NCBI RefSeq assembly: GCF_005502885.1
Contig: NZ_SCMR01000017.1
Span: 1-64,000, forward strand
Direction of reading: 5' to 3'
From: Microbacterium sp. 2FI
GTDB lineage: Bacteria; Actinomycetota; Actinomycetes; Actinomycetales; Microbacteriaceae
DNA length: 64,000 nt
A program made the position numbers and the translations under genes. The number at the start of each line of letters is the position of its first letter. The stretch's first letter is position 1. The notes under the pieces were generated by a model. The model was not told the origin of the DNA and made no database searches. It was given only the letters and a program-made list of their open reading frames with translations. Shown in pieces: positions 33,413 to 42,689 of the stretch.

Positions 33413-33439
33413 GTGGAATCCACAACAGGGAGTGCGCCG

Positions 33440-33937
33440 ATGACGCCGACGTCGAAGAATCCGCAACTGCCGTCGGCGGGGCTCGACGGCACCGACCGGG
33501 CGATCCTCGCGGCGCTCATGGAAGACGGCCGCATGACGAACGCGGCGCTCGCTGCGCGGGTGGGCGTCGCGGAGTCGACGTGTGCGTACCGCGTCAAAGC
33601 GCTGCGGGAGTCGGGCGTCATCTCGAGCATCAGCGCGCAGCTCGATCTGGCGGCGGTGGGGCGGCCGATCCAGGCGCTCGTGCGTGTGCACCTCTCGAGC
33701 CACAGCCGCGTGCACATCGATGAGCTGCTCGACCGGCTCGTCCGCATGCCGGGGTCGCTGTCGGTCGCTCACGTCGCGGGCGACAACGACTTCCATCTGC
33801 ACGTCGCGGTCGCAAGCCCGGAGCGCCTCCGCGATCTCATCCTCGAGCACATCACGACGCATCCGGCGGTCACGAAGACCGAGACGCAGCTCGTGTTCGA
33901 GGTGCGCGCGGGTGCCGGAGTGCTCGGGCCGCTGTAG
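33440..33937 (+). CDS. Lrp/AsnC-family transcriptional regulator
   Basis: 165 residues. The N-terminal HTH (about 15-65) has LDGTDRAILAALMEDGRMTN and VAESTCAYRVKALRESG, and the C-terminal RAM domain (about 85-155) carries strands and the ligand/dimer interface. The start at 33440 has GGGAG upstream. Divergence from the PLP enzyme gene implies it senses an amino acid, probably methionine or cysteine, and controls that gene. Confidence 0.88.
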   Translation: MTPTSKNPQLPSAGLDGTDRAILAALMEDGRMTNAALAARVGVAESTCAYRVKALRESGVISSISAQLDLAAVGRPIQALVRVHLSSHSRVHIDELLDRLVRMPGSLSVAHVAGDNDFHLHVAVASPERLRDLILEHITTHPAVTKTETQLVFEVRAGAGVLGPL

Positions 33938-33970
33938 GTGCGCTTCGTCTCGCTTCGCTCGCTCAGCGAC
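33938..33970. repeat. Dispersed palindromic repeat, inverted copy
   Basis: A copy with CGCTTCGTCTCGCTTCG follows the Lrp-gene stop and precedes the 40-bp array. Confidence 0.75.
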
Positions 33971-33972
33971 CC

Positions 33973-34132
33973 GGTCCCTGAGCGAGGCCGCGGAGCGCCC
34001 GAGACGAAGGGTGGTCCCTGAGCGAGGCCGCGAAGCGCCCGAGACGAAGGGTGGTCCCTGAGCGATGCCGCGAAGCGCCCGAGACGAAGGGTGGTCCCTG
34101 AGCGAGGCCGCGAAGCGCCCGAGACGAAGGGG
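33973..34132. repeat. Four 40-bp tandem repeats abutting parA-like stop
   Basis: Copies begin at 33973, 34013, 34053 and 34093, each opening GGTCCCTGAGCGA and ending GACGAAGGGT or its variant. Single-base changes only (for example GAGGCC/GATGCC). The array ends at 34132, one base before the stop codon of the ParA-like gene. Confidence 0.9.
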
Positions 34133-34948
34133 TCAGCGCCCGGGGACGGTGTCTCCGGCGACCGGGATGCGACCGGTGCGCATCACGCGGTCGAGCAGCG
34201 CGTCGAAGTCGGCCGCGAGCTCTTGGGCCGAATCGCCGGGCCAGATGTGCAGCGGCTTCGCCGCACCCTGCGCCTGCTGCAGCGACGTGCGCTCGGGCAG
34301 CTGCGGCGTGAGGACGAGCGGGCCGAACATGTCGCGCAGCTCTTTGATGCGGAACTGGTGCTCGATCGACTGGGGCCGCACGCGGTTGACGACGATGCCC
34401 AGCGGCTGCAGGCGCGGTGAGAGGCCGCGGCGGATCTCTTCGATCGCGCGCAGCGCGCGGTCGGCGGCGGCGACGGAGAAGAGCCCGGGCTCGGTCACGA
34501 CGATGACGCGATCGGATGCCGCCCACGCGGTGCGCGTGAGGGCGTTGAGCGACGGCGCGCAGTCGATCAGCACGAGGTCGTAGTCGGCCTCGATGGTCGC
34601 GAGCGCCTCTTCGAGCTTCCAGACGTCGCGCACGCTCGGGTGCGGACCGTCGAAGTTGATGGCGGAGGGACTGCCGATCATGACGTCGATGGTGCCGGGA
34701 TGCACCTTCGCCCACCCGCTGGAGGTGATCGCCTGCTTGACGGTCTTCTCTTTGGGGTTGGCGAGGACATCGGCGACGTTGAGGCGACCGGCGACTTGGA
34801 TATCCATGCCGGTCGACACATCGGACTGGGGGTCGAGGTCTACCACGAGGGTACGGACGCCCCGCGCGAAAGCCGCGGATGCGAGCCCTAGCGTCACGGT
34901 CGTCTTGCCGACCCCGCCTTTGAGCGAGCTGACGGAGAGTACGTGCAC
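34133..34948 (-). CDS. ParA-family ATPase
   Basis: 271 residues with the deviant Walker A KGGVGKTT (residues 10-17), Walker A' VVDLDPQSDVSTG and Walker B VLIDCAPSLNALTR. It looks like a Soj/ParA chromosome- or cargo-partitioning ATPase. No ParB gene and no parS-like site was found beside it, so its partner is elsewhere; it may position something other than the origin. The GTG start lies 8 nt after TAACGT, back to back with the pyc promoter. The coding end abuts the tandem repeat array. Confidence 0.85.
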   Translation of the reverse strand: MHVLSVSSLKGGVGKTTVTLGLASAAFARGVRTLVVDLDPQSDVSTGMDIQVAGRLNVADVLANPKEKTVKQAITSSGWAKVHPGTIDVMIGSPSAINFDGPHPSVRDVWKLEEALATIEADYDLVLIDCAPSLNALTRTAWAASDRVIVVTEPGLFSVAAADRALRAIEEIRRGLSPRLQPLGIVVNRVRPQSIEHQFRIKELRDMFGPLVLTPQLPERTSLQQAQGAAKPLHIWPGDSAQELAADFDALLDRVMRTGRIPVAGDTVPGR

Positions 34949-34956
34949 AATCCACC

Positions 34957-34962
34957 ACGTTA
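34957..34962 (-). promoter_or_regulatory. -10 box TAACGT (minus strand) of the ParA gene
   Basis: TAACGT lies 8 nt before the GTG at 34948, a near-leaderless arrangement. Confidence 0.4.
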
Positions 34963-34970
34963 CCGTCCCC

Positions 34971-34976
34971 TAGGCT
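34971..34976 (+). promoter_or_regulatory. -10 box TAGGCT of pyc
   Basis: TAGGCT lies about 45 nt upstream of the pyc ATG. The leader carries GGAGG before the start codon. The two divergent -10 boxes are only 8 nt apart. Confidence 0.45.
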
Positions 34977-35021
34977 GAGAGCACACTCAGGCCCGCCCGC
35001 ACCGCCGCATCCGGAGGTCGA

Positions 35022-38000
35022 ATGTTCCGCAAGATCCTCGTCGCGAACCGCGGTGAAATCGCCATCCGCGCCTTCCGCGCCGCCGTCGAACTGGGGGCGC
35101 GCACCGTCGCGGTATTCCCCTACGAAGACCGCAATTCGCTGCACCGGCTGAAGGCCGATGAGGCCTATCAGATCGGCGAGAAGGGGCATCCCGTCCGCGC
35201 GTATCTCGACGTCGCCGAGATCATCCGCGTCGCGAAGGAATCGGGCGCCGACGCGATCTACCCGGGCTACGGCTTCCTTTCGGAGAACCCCGACCTCGCC
35301 GAGCAGGCGGCCGCCAACGGCATCGCCTTCATCGGCCCGCCCGCCCGCGTGCTCGAGATGGCCGGTAACAAGGTCACCGCGAAGCATCACGCGATTGCGG
35401 CCGGCGTGCCGGTGCTGCGATCGACCGAGGCCTCGGACGACGTGGATGAACTTCTCGCGCAGGCGGCCGACATCGGATTCCCGATCTTCGTCAAGGCCGT
35501 CGCCGGCGGCGGCGGACGCGGGATGCGGCGGGTCGAAGTTCCCGAGGAGCTCGCGCCCGCCCTCGCCGAGGCGATGCGCGAAGCGGGCAGCGCCTTCGGC
35601 GATGCCCGCGTGTTCCTCGAGCAGGCCGTGCAGCGACCGCGCCACGTCGAGGTGCAGATCCTCGCCGATCAGACGGGCGAGACCGTGCACCTGTTCGAGC
35701 GCGACTGCTCGGTGCAGCGCCGCCACCAGAAGGTCATCGAGATCGCGCCCGCGCCGAACCTCGACCCGGCCGTCCGTGACTCGCTGCACGCCTATGCCGT
35801 CGCGTTCGCGCGCTCGATCGACTACCAGAATGCCGGCACCGTCGAGTTCCTTCTCGAGACCGCCGGACCCCGCATCGGCGAGGTCGTCTTCATCGAGATG
35901 AACCCCCGCATCCAGGTCGAGCACACCGTGACCGAAGAGGTCACCGATGTCGACCTCGTGCAGTCGCAGATGCGGATCGCGGCGGGGGAGACCCTGGCAG
36001 ACCTCGGCCTCACGCAGGACCGCATCCATCTGCGCGGCGCGGCCCTCCAGTGCCGCATCACGACCGAGGACCCGACGCAGGGGTTCCGCCCCGACACCGG
36101 CAAGATCACGACGTACCGCTCGCCCGGCGGCGCCGGCATCCGCCTCGACGGCGGCACCACGGCGGCCGGATCCCAGATCAGCCCGCACTTCGACTCGATG
36201 CTCTCGAAGCTCACGTGCCGCGGCCGCGACTTCGGCGCCGCGGTCGTGCGTGCGCGGCGGGCACTGGCGGAATTCCGCATCCGCGGCGTGTCCACCAACA
36301 TCCCGTTCCTGCAGGCCGTCCTCGACGACCCGGCGTTCGTCGCCGGCGATGTCTCGACGTCCTTCATCGACGAGCGGCCCGAGCTGCTGAAGGGCCGCGA
36401 GTCGAAGGACCGCGGCACCAAGATGCTCAACTGGCTCACCGACACGACGGTGAACAAGCCGAACGGCGAGAACCCCGTCACGATCGACCCGCGCAAGAAG
36501 CTGCCGGTGCTCGACCTCACCGCCGAGGCTCCCGCCGGCTCCCGCCAGCGCCTGCTCGAACTCGGTCCCGCGGGCTTCGCGAAGGCGCTGCGCGAGCAGA
36601 CCGCCCTCGCCGTCACCGAGACGACGTTCCGCGACGCACACCAGTCGCTGCTGGCGACCCGCGTGCGCACGAAGGACCTCGTCACGGTCGCGCCCTACGT
36701 CGCGCGCCTGACGCCCGAGCTGCTCTCGGTCGAGGCGTGGGGCGGGGCGACCTACGACGTCGCGCTGCGCTTCCTCGGCGAAGACCCGTGGGAGCGCCTC
36801 GACCGCCTCCGCACGGCGCTGCCGAACGTCGCGATCCAGATGCTGCTGCGCGGCCGCAACACCGTCGGCTACACGCCGTACCCGACCGCGGTCACCGACG
36901 CGTTCGTGCGCGAGGCCGCCGCGAGCGGCATCGACATCTTCCGCATCTTCGACGCCCTCAACGACGTGAACCAGATGCGCCCCGCGATCGACGCCGTGCT
37001 CGCCTCGGGCACCGCAGTCGCCGAGGTCGCCGTCTGCTACACCGGCGATCTGCTCAACCCGGCCGAAGACCTCTACACGCTCGACTACTACCTGCGGCTG
37101 GCGGAGCAGATCGTGGATGCCGGCGCCCACGTCCTCGCGATCAAGGACATGGCCGGGCTCCTCCGACCCACCGCGGCATCCCGCCTCGTCTCTGCGCTCC
37201 GCGAGCGGTTCGACGTCCCCGTCCACGTGCACACGCACGACACCGCGGGCGGACAGCTGGCGACTCTCCTCGCCGCGAGCGCGGCCGGAGCCGACGCCGT
37301 CGACGCCGCGGCGGCTCCGATGTCGGGCACGACCAGCCAGCCGTCGCTGTCGGCGCTGGTCGCCGCCCTCGCGCACACCGAGCGTGACACCGGCATCTCG
37401 CTCGACGCCGTGTCGGATCTCGAGCCGTACTGGGAGGCCGTGCGTCACCTCTACAGCCCGTTCGAGTCGGGGCTGCCGGGCCCCACCGGGCGTGTGTACC
37501 ACCACGAGATCCCGGGCGGCCAGCTGTCGAACCTGCGCCAGCAGGCGATCGCGCTGGGCCTTTCGGAGGACTTCGAGCTCATCGAGGACATGTACGCCGC
37601 CGCGAACGACATCCTCGGCCGCGTGCCGAAGGTGACGCCGTCGTCGAAGGTCGTCGGCGACCTCGCGCTGCACCTTGCCGCGGTCAAGGCCGACCCCGCC
37701 GACTTCGCCGAGAACCCGCAGAACTACGACATTCCCGACTCGGTCGTGGGGTTCATGGCGGGCGAGCTGGGCGATCTTCCTGGTGGGTGGCCCGAGCCCT
37801 TCCGCACCAAGGTGCTGCAGGGCCGCACGGTGAACATCGAGGTGACTCCGTTGACGGATGCCGAGTCCGACGCTCTGGCGGCGGATGCGGCATCCCGTCG
37901 CGACATGCTCAACAAGCTCCTCTTCCCGGCGCCGACCCGCGCGTTCCAGCAGGTGCGCGACGTCTTCGGCGACCTCAGCGTGCTCGACACCGCCGACTAC

Positions 38001-38429
38001 CTGTACGGCCTTGCACCAGGCACCGAGCACGTCGTCGAGATCGAGCGCGGCGTGCAGCTGTTCGTCGGGCTGGAGGCCATCGGCGAGGCCGACGACAAGG
38101 GCATGCGCACGGTCATGACGACCCTGAACGGCCAGCTGCGTCCGGTGTTCGTGCGCGATCGCAGCATCCAGGTCGATACGCGCCAGGCCGAGAAGGCGGA
38201 CACCTCCAAGCCCGGCCAGATCGCGGCCCCGTTCTCGGGCGTCGTCACCCTCAAGGCGAACGTCGGCGACACCGTCACGGCGGGCCAGCCGGTCGCCTCG
38301 ATCGAGGCGATGAAGATGGAGGCGGCCATCACCGCACCGGTCGACGGCGTCGTCGAGCGCCTCGCGATCGGCGAGACGCAGCAGGTCGACGCAGGGGACC
38401 TTTTGCTCGTCGTCCGTCCCGCGCAGTAG
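35022..38429 (+). CDS. pyc: Pyruvate carboxylase
   Basis: 1135 residues, the usual single-chain size. Biotin carboxylase and ATP-grasp domains occupy about 1-455 (FRKILVANRGEIAIR, KAVAGGGGRGMR, EMNPRIQVEHTV). The carboxyltransferase domain is at about 535-810 (ETTFRDAHQSLLATR, VHTHDTAGGQ) and the C-terminal biotinyl domain carries EAMKMEA with Lys1098. It makes oxaloacetate from pyruvate and bicarbonate with ATP for anaplerosis. GGAGG precedes the ATG. The long minus-strand open frame opposite it is an artefact of GC-rich coding. Confidence 0.97.
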   Translation: MFRKILVANRGEIAIRAFRAAVELGARTVAVFPYEDRNSLHRLKADEAYQIGEKGHPVRAYLDVAEIIRVAKESGADAIYPGYGFLSENPDLAEQAAANGIAFIGPPARVLEMAGNKVTAKHHAIAAGVPVLRSTEASDDVDELLAQAADIGFPIFVKAVAGGGGRGMRRVEVPEELAPALAEAMREAGSAFGDARVFLEQAVQRPRHVEVQILADQTGETVHLFERDCSVQRRHQKVIEIAPAPNLDPAVRDSLHAYAVAFARSIDYQNAGTVEFLLETAGPRIGEVVFIEMNPRIQVEHTVTEEVTDVDLVQSQMRIAAGETLADLGLTQDRIHLRGAALQCRITTEDPTQGFRPDTGKITTYRSPGGAGIRLDGGTTAAGSQISPHFDSMLSKLTCRGRDFGAAVVRARRALAEFRIRGVSTNIPFLQAVLDDPAFVAGDVSTSFIDERPELLKGRESKDRGTKMLNWLTDTTVNKPNGENPVTIDPRKKLPVLDLTAEAPAGSRQRLLELGPAGFAKALREQTALAVTETTFRDAHQSLLATRVRTKDLVTVAPYVARLTPELLSVEAWGGATYDVALRFLGEDPWERLDRLRTALPNVAIQMLLRGRNTVGYTPYPTAVTDAFVREAAASGIDIFRIFDALNDVNQMRPAIDAVLASGTAVAEVAVCYTGDLLNPAEDLYTLDYYLRLAEQIVDAGAHVLAIKDMAGLLRPTAASRLVSALRERFDVPVHVHTHDTAGGQLATLLAASAAGADAVDAAAAPMSGTTSQPSLSALVAALAHTERDTGISLDAVSDLEPYWEAVRHLYSPFESGLPGPTGRVYHHEIPGGQLSNLRQQAIALGLSEDFELIEDMYAAANDILGRVPKVTPSSKVVGDLALHLAAVKADPADFAENPQNYDIPDSVVGFMAGELGDLPGGWPEPFRTKVLQGRTVNIEVTPLTDAESDALAADAASRRDMLNKLLFPAPTRAFQQVRDVFGDLSVLDTADYLYGLAPGTEHVVEIERGVQLFVGLEAIGEADDKGMRTVMTTLNGQLRPVFVRDRSIQVDTRQAEKADTSKPGQIAAPFSGVVTLKANVGDTVTAGQPVASIEAMKMEAAITAPVDGVVERLAIGETQQVDAGDLLLVVRPAQ

Positions 38430-38481
38430 CCTGGAGGGCGGCACCCGCCCGAAACCGCCACATTCTTTGGAGAAATCCGCA

Positions 38482-40035
38482 GTGACGCCCGATCGCCCCG
38501 ACCAGACGCCCGACGAGACCGAGCACGGCGTGCTCTCCGATACCGGAAGCATCGACACCGCACGCCTGGGCTTCCTCGGTGGGCCGACCGCGCAGGTGAG
38601 CGTCGAGCTTCCGTCGGACTCCGACGACGACCGTGACGACGACGTGATCGACGACGAGGTGCCCTTCGTCGTCGAGATCCCCGCCGAGGCCATCGCCGCA
38701 GACGCCACCGAGGCCGAGATCGTCGAGGCCCCGGTCGTGGACGACGTCTACACGCCGGTCGAGCCCGCGGAAGACATCGCCGACGCCGAAGTGGTCGGCG
38801 AGACCGGCGAGCACCCCGTGGTCGACGACGCCTCGTTCGTCTCGGCGGTCGCCGCCGAGGATGACGAGTGGACGGATGCCGCGCCCGCCGCACTGACTCC
38901 TGAGCGCATCGACGCCCCGGTCGCCGCGCCCGTGGCGCCCCTCACCGACACCGGATCGGTGCCGGCCACCCGCCGCGAGGTCTTCCACTCCGAAGACGCC
39001 GTGCTCGAGGGGCGCGCCGTCGAGCACGTGCAGCCGCTCCCGCAGGTGACGCTCACCTCGAAGCGCCTCGGCGAGTTCGAAGCCGACCGAGAGACGGCAG
39101 ATCTCCTCACCGCCGACCGCCTGCTCGACCCGCACCAGGTCGTGCGCTCCGAGCCCGAGGGTGCGTGGCAGCACTTCGTCTACTCGATCTCGGGGCACCG
39201 CATCAACCTCGGCGACGGAAAGCGCGCCCGCGCGCGCAAAGAGCTCGACCGCCGCATCTCGGCTCCGCTCAACGGCGGCGCCCGCTTCGTGCCCGTGCTC
39301 TCGCGCAAGGGCGGCGTCGGAAAGACCACCGTCACGACGCTGCTCGGCATGGCGCTGGCCGACGCCCGTGACGACCGCATCATCGCGATCGACGCCAACC
39401 CCGACCGCGGCACGCTCGCCGAGCGCATCGCGCGCTCGAGCGGCAAGACGGTTCGCGATCTCGTGCGCATCCGCGCCGAGGTGGCCGGCTACAACGACCT
39501 GTCCTCGATCGTCGCGCGCGACGAGACGCGACTCGACGTGCTCGCGTCCGACACCGACCCGCGAGTGTCCGAGGCGTTCAGCGACGTCGACTATCACGAC
39601 GTCGCCTCCCTCGCCGCGCACTACTACTCGATCGTGCTCACCGACACCGGCACGGGCATCGTCCACTCGGTCATGAGCGCGACCCTCGAGCGAGCCGATC
39701 AGCTCGTCATCGTCGCCGGCCTCAGCGTCGACGAGGCCCGCTTGGCGTCCGAGACCCTCACGTGGCTCGAGACCAACGGGTACGCCGAGCAGGTGCGCTC
39801 GGCCGTCGTCGTGCTCAACAACGCGCGTCCCGGGGCGCCGCTCGTGCAGCTCGACGAGCTCGAATCGCACTTCCGCAGCCGTGTGCGCGCTGTCGTGCGC
39901 GTGCCCTACGATCCGCACATCGCCGCCGGCAGCGCGATCGCCTTCCGCGACCTGCTGCCTGCCACGCGCCTCGCAGCTCGTGAGCTCGCGGCATCCGTCG
40001 TCGAAGGTCTTCGCACCTTCGCGTCCGCCGCGTAG
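38482..40035 (+). CDS. MinD/ParA-like ATPase with long acidic N-terminal region
   Basis: 517 residues. The first 240 or so residues are acidic and Ala/Val-rich, probably disordered. The ATPase core follows: Walker A KGGVGKTT (residues 276-283), then [14 protein letters not shown] and, near the end, a conserved LVQLDEL region. The architecture resembles MinD-like ATPases linked to secretion or the division pole in actinobacteria. The GTG at 38482 has GGAG 9 nt upstream; the codons before it are not convincing. It lies between pyc and def with short spacing, and a TAGCCT box overlaps the pyc stop. Confidence 0.78.
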   Translation: MTPDRPDQTPDETEHGVLSDTGSIDTARLGFLGGPTAQVSVELPSDSDDDRDDDVIDDEVPFVVEIPAEAIAADATEAEIVEAPVVDDVYTPVEPAEDIADAEVVGETGEHPVVDDASFVSAVAAEDDEWTDAAPAALTPERIDAPVAAPVAPLTDTGSVPATRREVFHSEDAVLEGRAVEHVQPLPQVTLTSKRLGEFEADRETADLLTADRLLDPHQVVRSEPEGAWQHFVYSISGHRINLGDGKRARARKELDRRISAPLNGGARFVPVLSRKGGVGKTTVTTLLGMALADARDDRIIAIDANPDRGTLAERIARSSGKTVRDLVRIRAEVAGYNDLSSIVARDETRLDVLASDTDPRVSEAFSDVDYHDVASLAAHYYSIVLTDTGTGIVHSVMSATLERADQLVIVAGLSVDEARLASETLTWLETNGYAEQVRSAVVVLNNARPGAPLVQLDELESHFRSRVRAVVRVPYDPHIAAGSAIAFRDLLPATRLAARELAASVVEGLRTFASAA

Positions 40036-40043
40036 GCCAGGTC

Positions 40044-40532
40044 ATGGCAGTCAGGCCCATCCGCGTCTTCGGCGACCCCGTGCTGCGGGCCGTCACCGCG
40101 CCCATCGACGAGATCGACGACGGCGTGCGGGCGCTCGTGCGCGACCTGCTCGACACCGTCGCACTGCCCGGCCGGGCCGGCGTCGCAGCCACGCAGATCG
40201 GTGTCGGCCTGCGCGCCTTCAGCTACAACGTCGACGGCGAGATCGGCTACGTGCTCAACCCGGTGCTCGAGGTCTCGGGCGATCCCGAGCCGATCGGCGA
40301 GGGGTGCCTGTCGGTCCCCGGTCTCTGGCACGATGCCGTGCGGCATCCGTGGGCCCGAGTCGTCGGCACCGATCTCGACGGCAAAGAGGTTGTGCTCGAG
40401 GGCGAAGGGCTCATGGCCCAGGCGCTGCAGCACGAGACCGATCATCTTGACGGGATGCTGTACCTGCAGCGGCTGACTCCGGAAGAGCGCCGCATCGCGA
40501 TGAAGGAGATCCGCGAGTCGGACTGGTTCTGA
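40044..40532 (+). CDS. def: Peptide deformylase
   Basis: 162 residues. The three metal-site motifs are present: [10 protein letters not shown] (motif 1, GxGxAAxQ with the first Gly position as Ala), EGCLSVPG (motif 2, Cys ligand) and QHETDHLDG (motif 3, HExxH). It removes the formyl group from nascent proteins with an Fe/Ni-type metal. It begins 8 nt after the MinD-like stop, so it may be co-transcribed. Confidence 0.93.
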   Translation: MAVRPIRVFGDPVLRAVTAPIDEIDDGVRALVRDLLDTVALPGRAGVAATQIGVGLRAFSYNVDGEIGYVLNPVLEVSGDPEPIGEGCLSVPGLWHDAVRHPWARVVGTDLDGKEVVLEGEGLMAQALQHETDHLDGMLYLQRLTPEERRIAMKEIRESDWF

Positions 40533-40533
40533 C

Positions 40534-40637
40534 GCGCTTCGTCTCGCTTCGACCCGCACTGAGCGAGCGCAGCGAGACGAAGTGTCGCTCAGCGACCGGG
40601 TCCCTGAGCGAGGCCGCGGAGCGATCGAGACGAAGGG
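40534..40637. repeat. Dispersed palindromic repeat cluster
   Basis: One copy in the inverted orientation (from 40534), a hybrid copy with CCCGCACTGAGCGAGCG and one direct copy of the GAGGCCGCG type. They follow the def stop. Confidence 0.75.
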
Positions 40638-40662
40638 CGCCCGTCCCGCCGCAAGACACGCG

Positions 40663-40698
40663 AAAGCCCCGACTCCTTCGAGAAGGAGTCGGGGCTTT
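40663..40698. terminator. Bidirectional terminator between def and fadD15
   Basis: AAAGCCCCGACTCCTT and its exact complement flank the loop CGAG. The A-run on one side and T-run on the other suit Rho-independent termination in both directions. Confidence 0.85.
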
Positions 40699-40712
40699 CG
40701 GCATCCGTCGCC

Positions 40713-42539
40713 TTACGAGAGCGAGACGTTCGTCGTGTTGACGGGGACCGAGTAGATCTCCTCGATCTCGGTCGCGAAGTCGTCCATGATGACGTTGCGC
40801 TTGATGCTCATCTTGGGCGTCAGGTGACCGCTGGCCTCGGTCCACTCGTTCTCGAGGATCGTGAACTTGCGGATGGACTCGGCCCGCGACACGGTGGTGT
40901 TCGCGGCGTCGATCGCGCGCTGAACCTCGGCGCGCACGGCGTCGTTCTTCGCGGCCTCTGCGATCGGCATGTCGGCGGCCAGGCCGTTGTTCGCGAGCCA
41001 CGTCGGCAGCATCTCGGTGTCGAGGGTGATCAGCGCCGAGATGAACGGCTTCTGGTCGCCGACGACGACGACCTGGCCGACGATCGGGTTGGAGCGGATC
41101 GGGTCTTCGAGCGCGGCGGGGGCGACGTTCTTGCCGCCGGCCGTGACGATGATCTCCTTCTTGCGGCCGGTGATCTTGAGGAAGCCCTCGTCGTCGAACG
41201 TGCCGATGTCGCCGGTCTTGAACCAGTCGCCGTCGAACGCCGCGGCGGTCGCCTCGGGGTTGCGCCAGTACTCCTTGAAGACGTTGATGCCGCGCACCTC
41301 GATCTCGCCGTCGTCGGCGAGACGCACGCCGACGCCCGGAAGCACCGGACCGACCGTGCCGATCTTGGACTTCGTAGCGAGGTTCACCGTCGCGGGCGCC
41401 GTCGTCTCGGTGAGGCCGTAGCCCTCGAGGATCGTCACGCCGAGGCTGTGGAAGAAGTGACCGAGACGCGGGCCGAGCGGAGCGGAGCCGGATACGGCGT
41501 AGACGACGTTGCCGCCCATGGCCGTGCGCAACTTGCTGTAGACGAGCCGGTCGAAGAGCTTGAACTTGATCTTCGTCATCAGCGGCACCTTCTTGCCCTC
41601 CTGCTGGAGGGTGGAGTGCTCGACGGCGGTGTGGGCGGCGGCGCGGAAGATCTTGCCCCTGCCACCGGCTTCCGCCTTCTGCTCTGCCGAGTTGTACACC
41701 TTCTCGAACACGCGCGGCACCGCGAGCAGGAACGTCGGCTTGAACGAGCCGAGCGCCGGCAGCAGCTGCTTCGTGTCGGGCTGGTGGCCCGTCTTCACAC
41801 CCGCGTGGATGTCGAGCACCGAGATGAAGCGCGCGAAGATGTGCGCCGTCGTGATGAACAGCAGCGTCGACGCGCCGGGCGTCTCGACGACGTCCCGCAG
41901 CGCCTTGGAGGAGTTGCGCACCAGCTCGACGAAGTTGCTGTGGGTCAGGACGCAGCCCTTGGGGCGGCCCGTCGAACCCGACGTGTAGATGAGGGTCGCG
42001 ATGTCGGCGCCGTTGGCGATCTTGCGACGGCGCTCGATCTCGTCGTCGGCGACGGATGCGCCGTCGGCGATCAGCTTGTCGAGATCGCCGCCCTGCATCT
42101 CCCAGACCGAGCGCACGAGCGGAACCTCTGAGCGCACCTCGGCGATGCGGGCGGAGTGGTCGGCCGACTCGGCGATGCACGCGATGGCACCCGAGTCCGA
42201 GAGGATCCACGACACCTGTGCCGCGGAGCTCGTCTCGTAGATCGGGACCATGACCGCACCGGCATAGAACAGGGCGAAGTCGACCAGCGTCCAGTCGTAG
42301 GTCGTGCGGGCGATGAAGCCGACCTTCTCGCCGGGTTCGATGCCGGCGGCGACGAAGCCCTTCGCGAGGGCGATCACCTGCTTCTGGAAATCGGCGGCCG
42401 TGACATCGCGCCAGCCGTCGCCGTCGGGGACGGCGAACAGCGCGAGCTGCGGGGTCTTGGCGACGCGGTCGGCGAGCAGATCGCCGACGTTCGCCTGGGG
42501 ATCGGCGGGGACGATCGCGGGGACTTCGAATTGAACCAC
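40713..42539 (-). CDS. fadD15: Long-chain acyl-CoA synthetase, FadD15 type
   Basis: 608 residues. The AMP-binding motif is YTSGSTGRPKG, with GYGLTETT and the A8/A10 motifs GRKKEIIVTAGGKN and the C-terminal lysine LTPKMSIKR. It activates long-chain fatty acids through an acyl-adenylate to CoA esters at the membrane face. The GTG at 42537-42539 has GAAGGAG upstream and is followed by a typical start (VQFEVPAIV), so the longer frame is rejected. It faces def across a bidirectional terminator. Confidence 0.9.
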   Translation of the reverse strand: MVQFEVPAIVPADPQANVGDLLADRVAKTPQLALFAVPDGDGWRDVTAADFQKQVIALAKGFVAAGIEPGEKVGFIARTTYDWTLVDFALFYAGAVMVPIYETSSAAQVSWILSDSGAIACIAESADHSARIAEVRSEVPLVRSVWEMQGGDLDKLIADGASVADDEIERRRKIANGADIATLIYTSGSTGRPKGCVLTHSNFVELVRNSSKALRDVVETPGASTLLFITTAHIFARFISVLDIHAGVKTGHQPDTKQLLPALGSFKPTFLLAVPRVFEKVYNSAEQKAEAGGRGKIFRAAAHTAVEHSTLQQEGKKVPLMTKIKFKLFDRLVYSKLRTAMGGNVVYAVSGSAPLGPRLGHFFHSLGVTILEGYGLTETTAPATVNLATKSKIGTVGPVLPGVGVRLADDGEIEVRGINVFKEYWRNPEATAAAFDGDWFKTGDIGTFDDEGFLKITGRKKEIIVTAGGKNVAPAALEDPIRSNPIVGQVVVVGDQKPFISALITLDTEMLPTWLANNGLAADMPIAEAAKNDAVRAEVQRAIDAANTTVSRAESIRKFTILENEWTEASGHLTPKMSIKRNVIMDDFATEIEEIYSVPVNTTNVSLS

Positions 42540-42689
42540 GGCAGCTCCTTCGGTACCGAATGATGTTTCGGGGTAGATCTCATTGGAGTCTAATCGGGTG
42601 GGATGCCGCGACCACCCCGGCTGTGGACGAAGGCGCCCCACTAGACTTCAAGACGCCGTCGCGCGCGCGACGGCAGGAGAGGGAGTGCG

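Noticed and set aside
33973-34132. CRISPR array
   Set aside because: The 40-bp units are contiguous, with no unique spacers and no cas genes nearby, so it is a tandem repeat.
33963-38708. 1581-codon minus-strand frame opposite pyruvate carboxylase
   Set aside because: It lies antisense to pyc with its full domain set and runs into the repeat array; no domain is recognisable in it.
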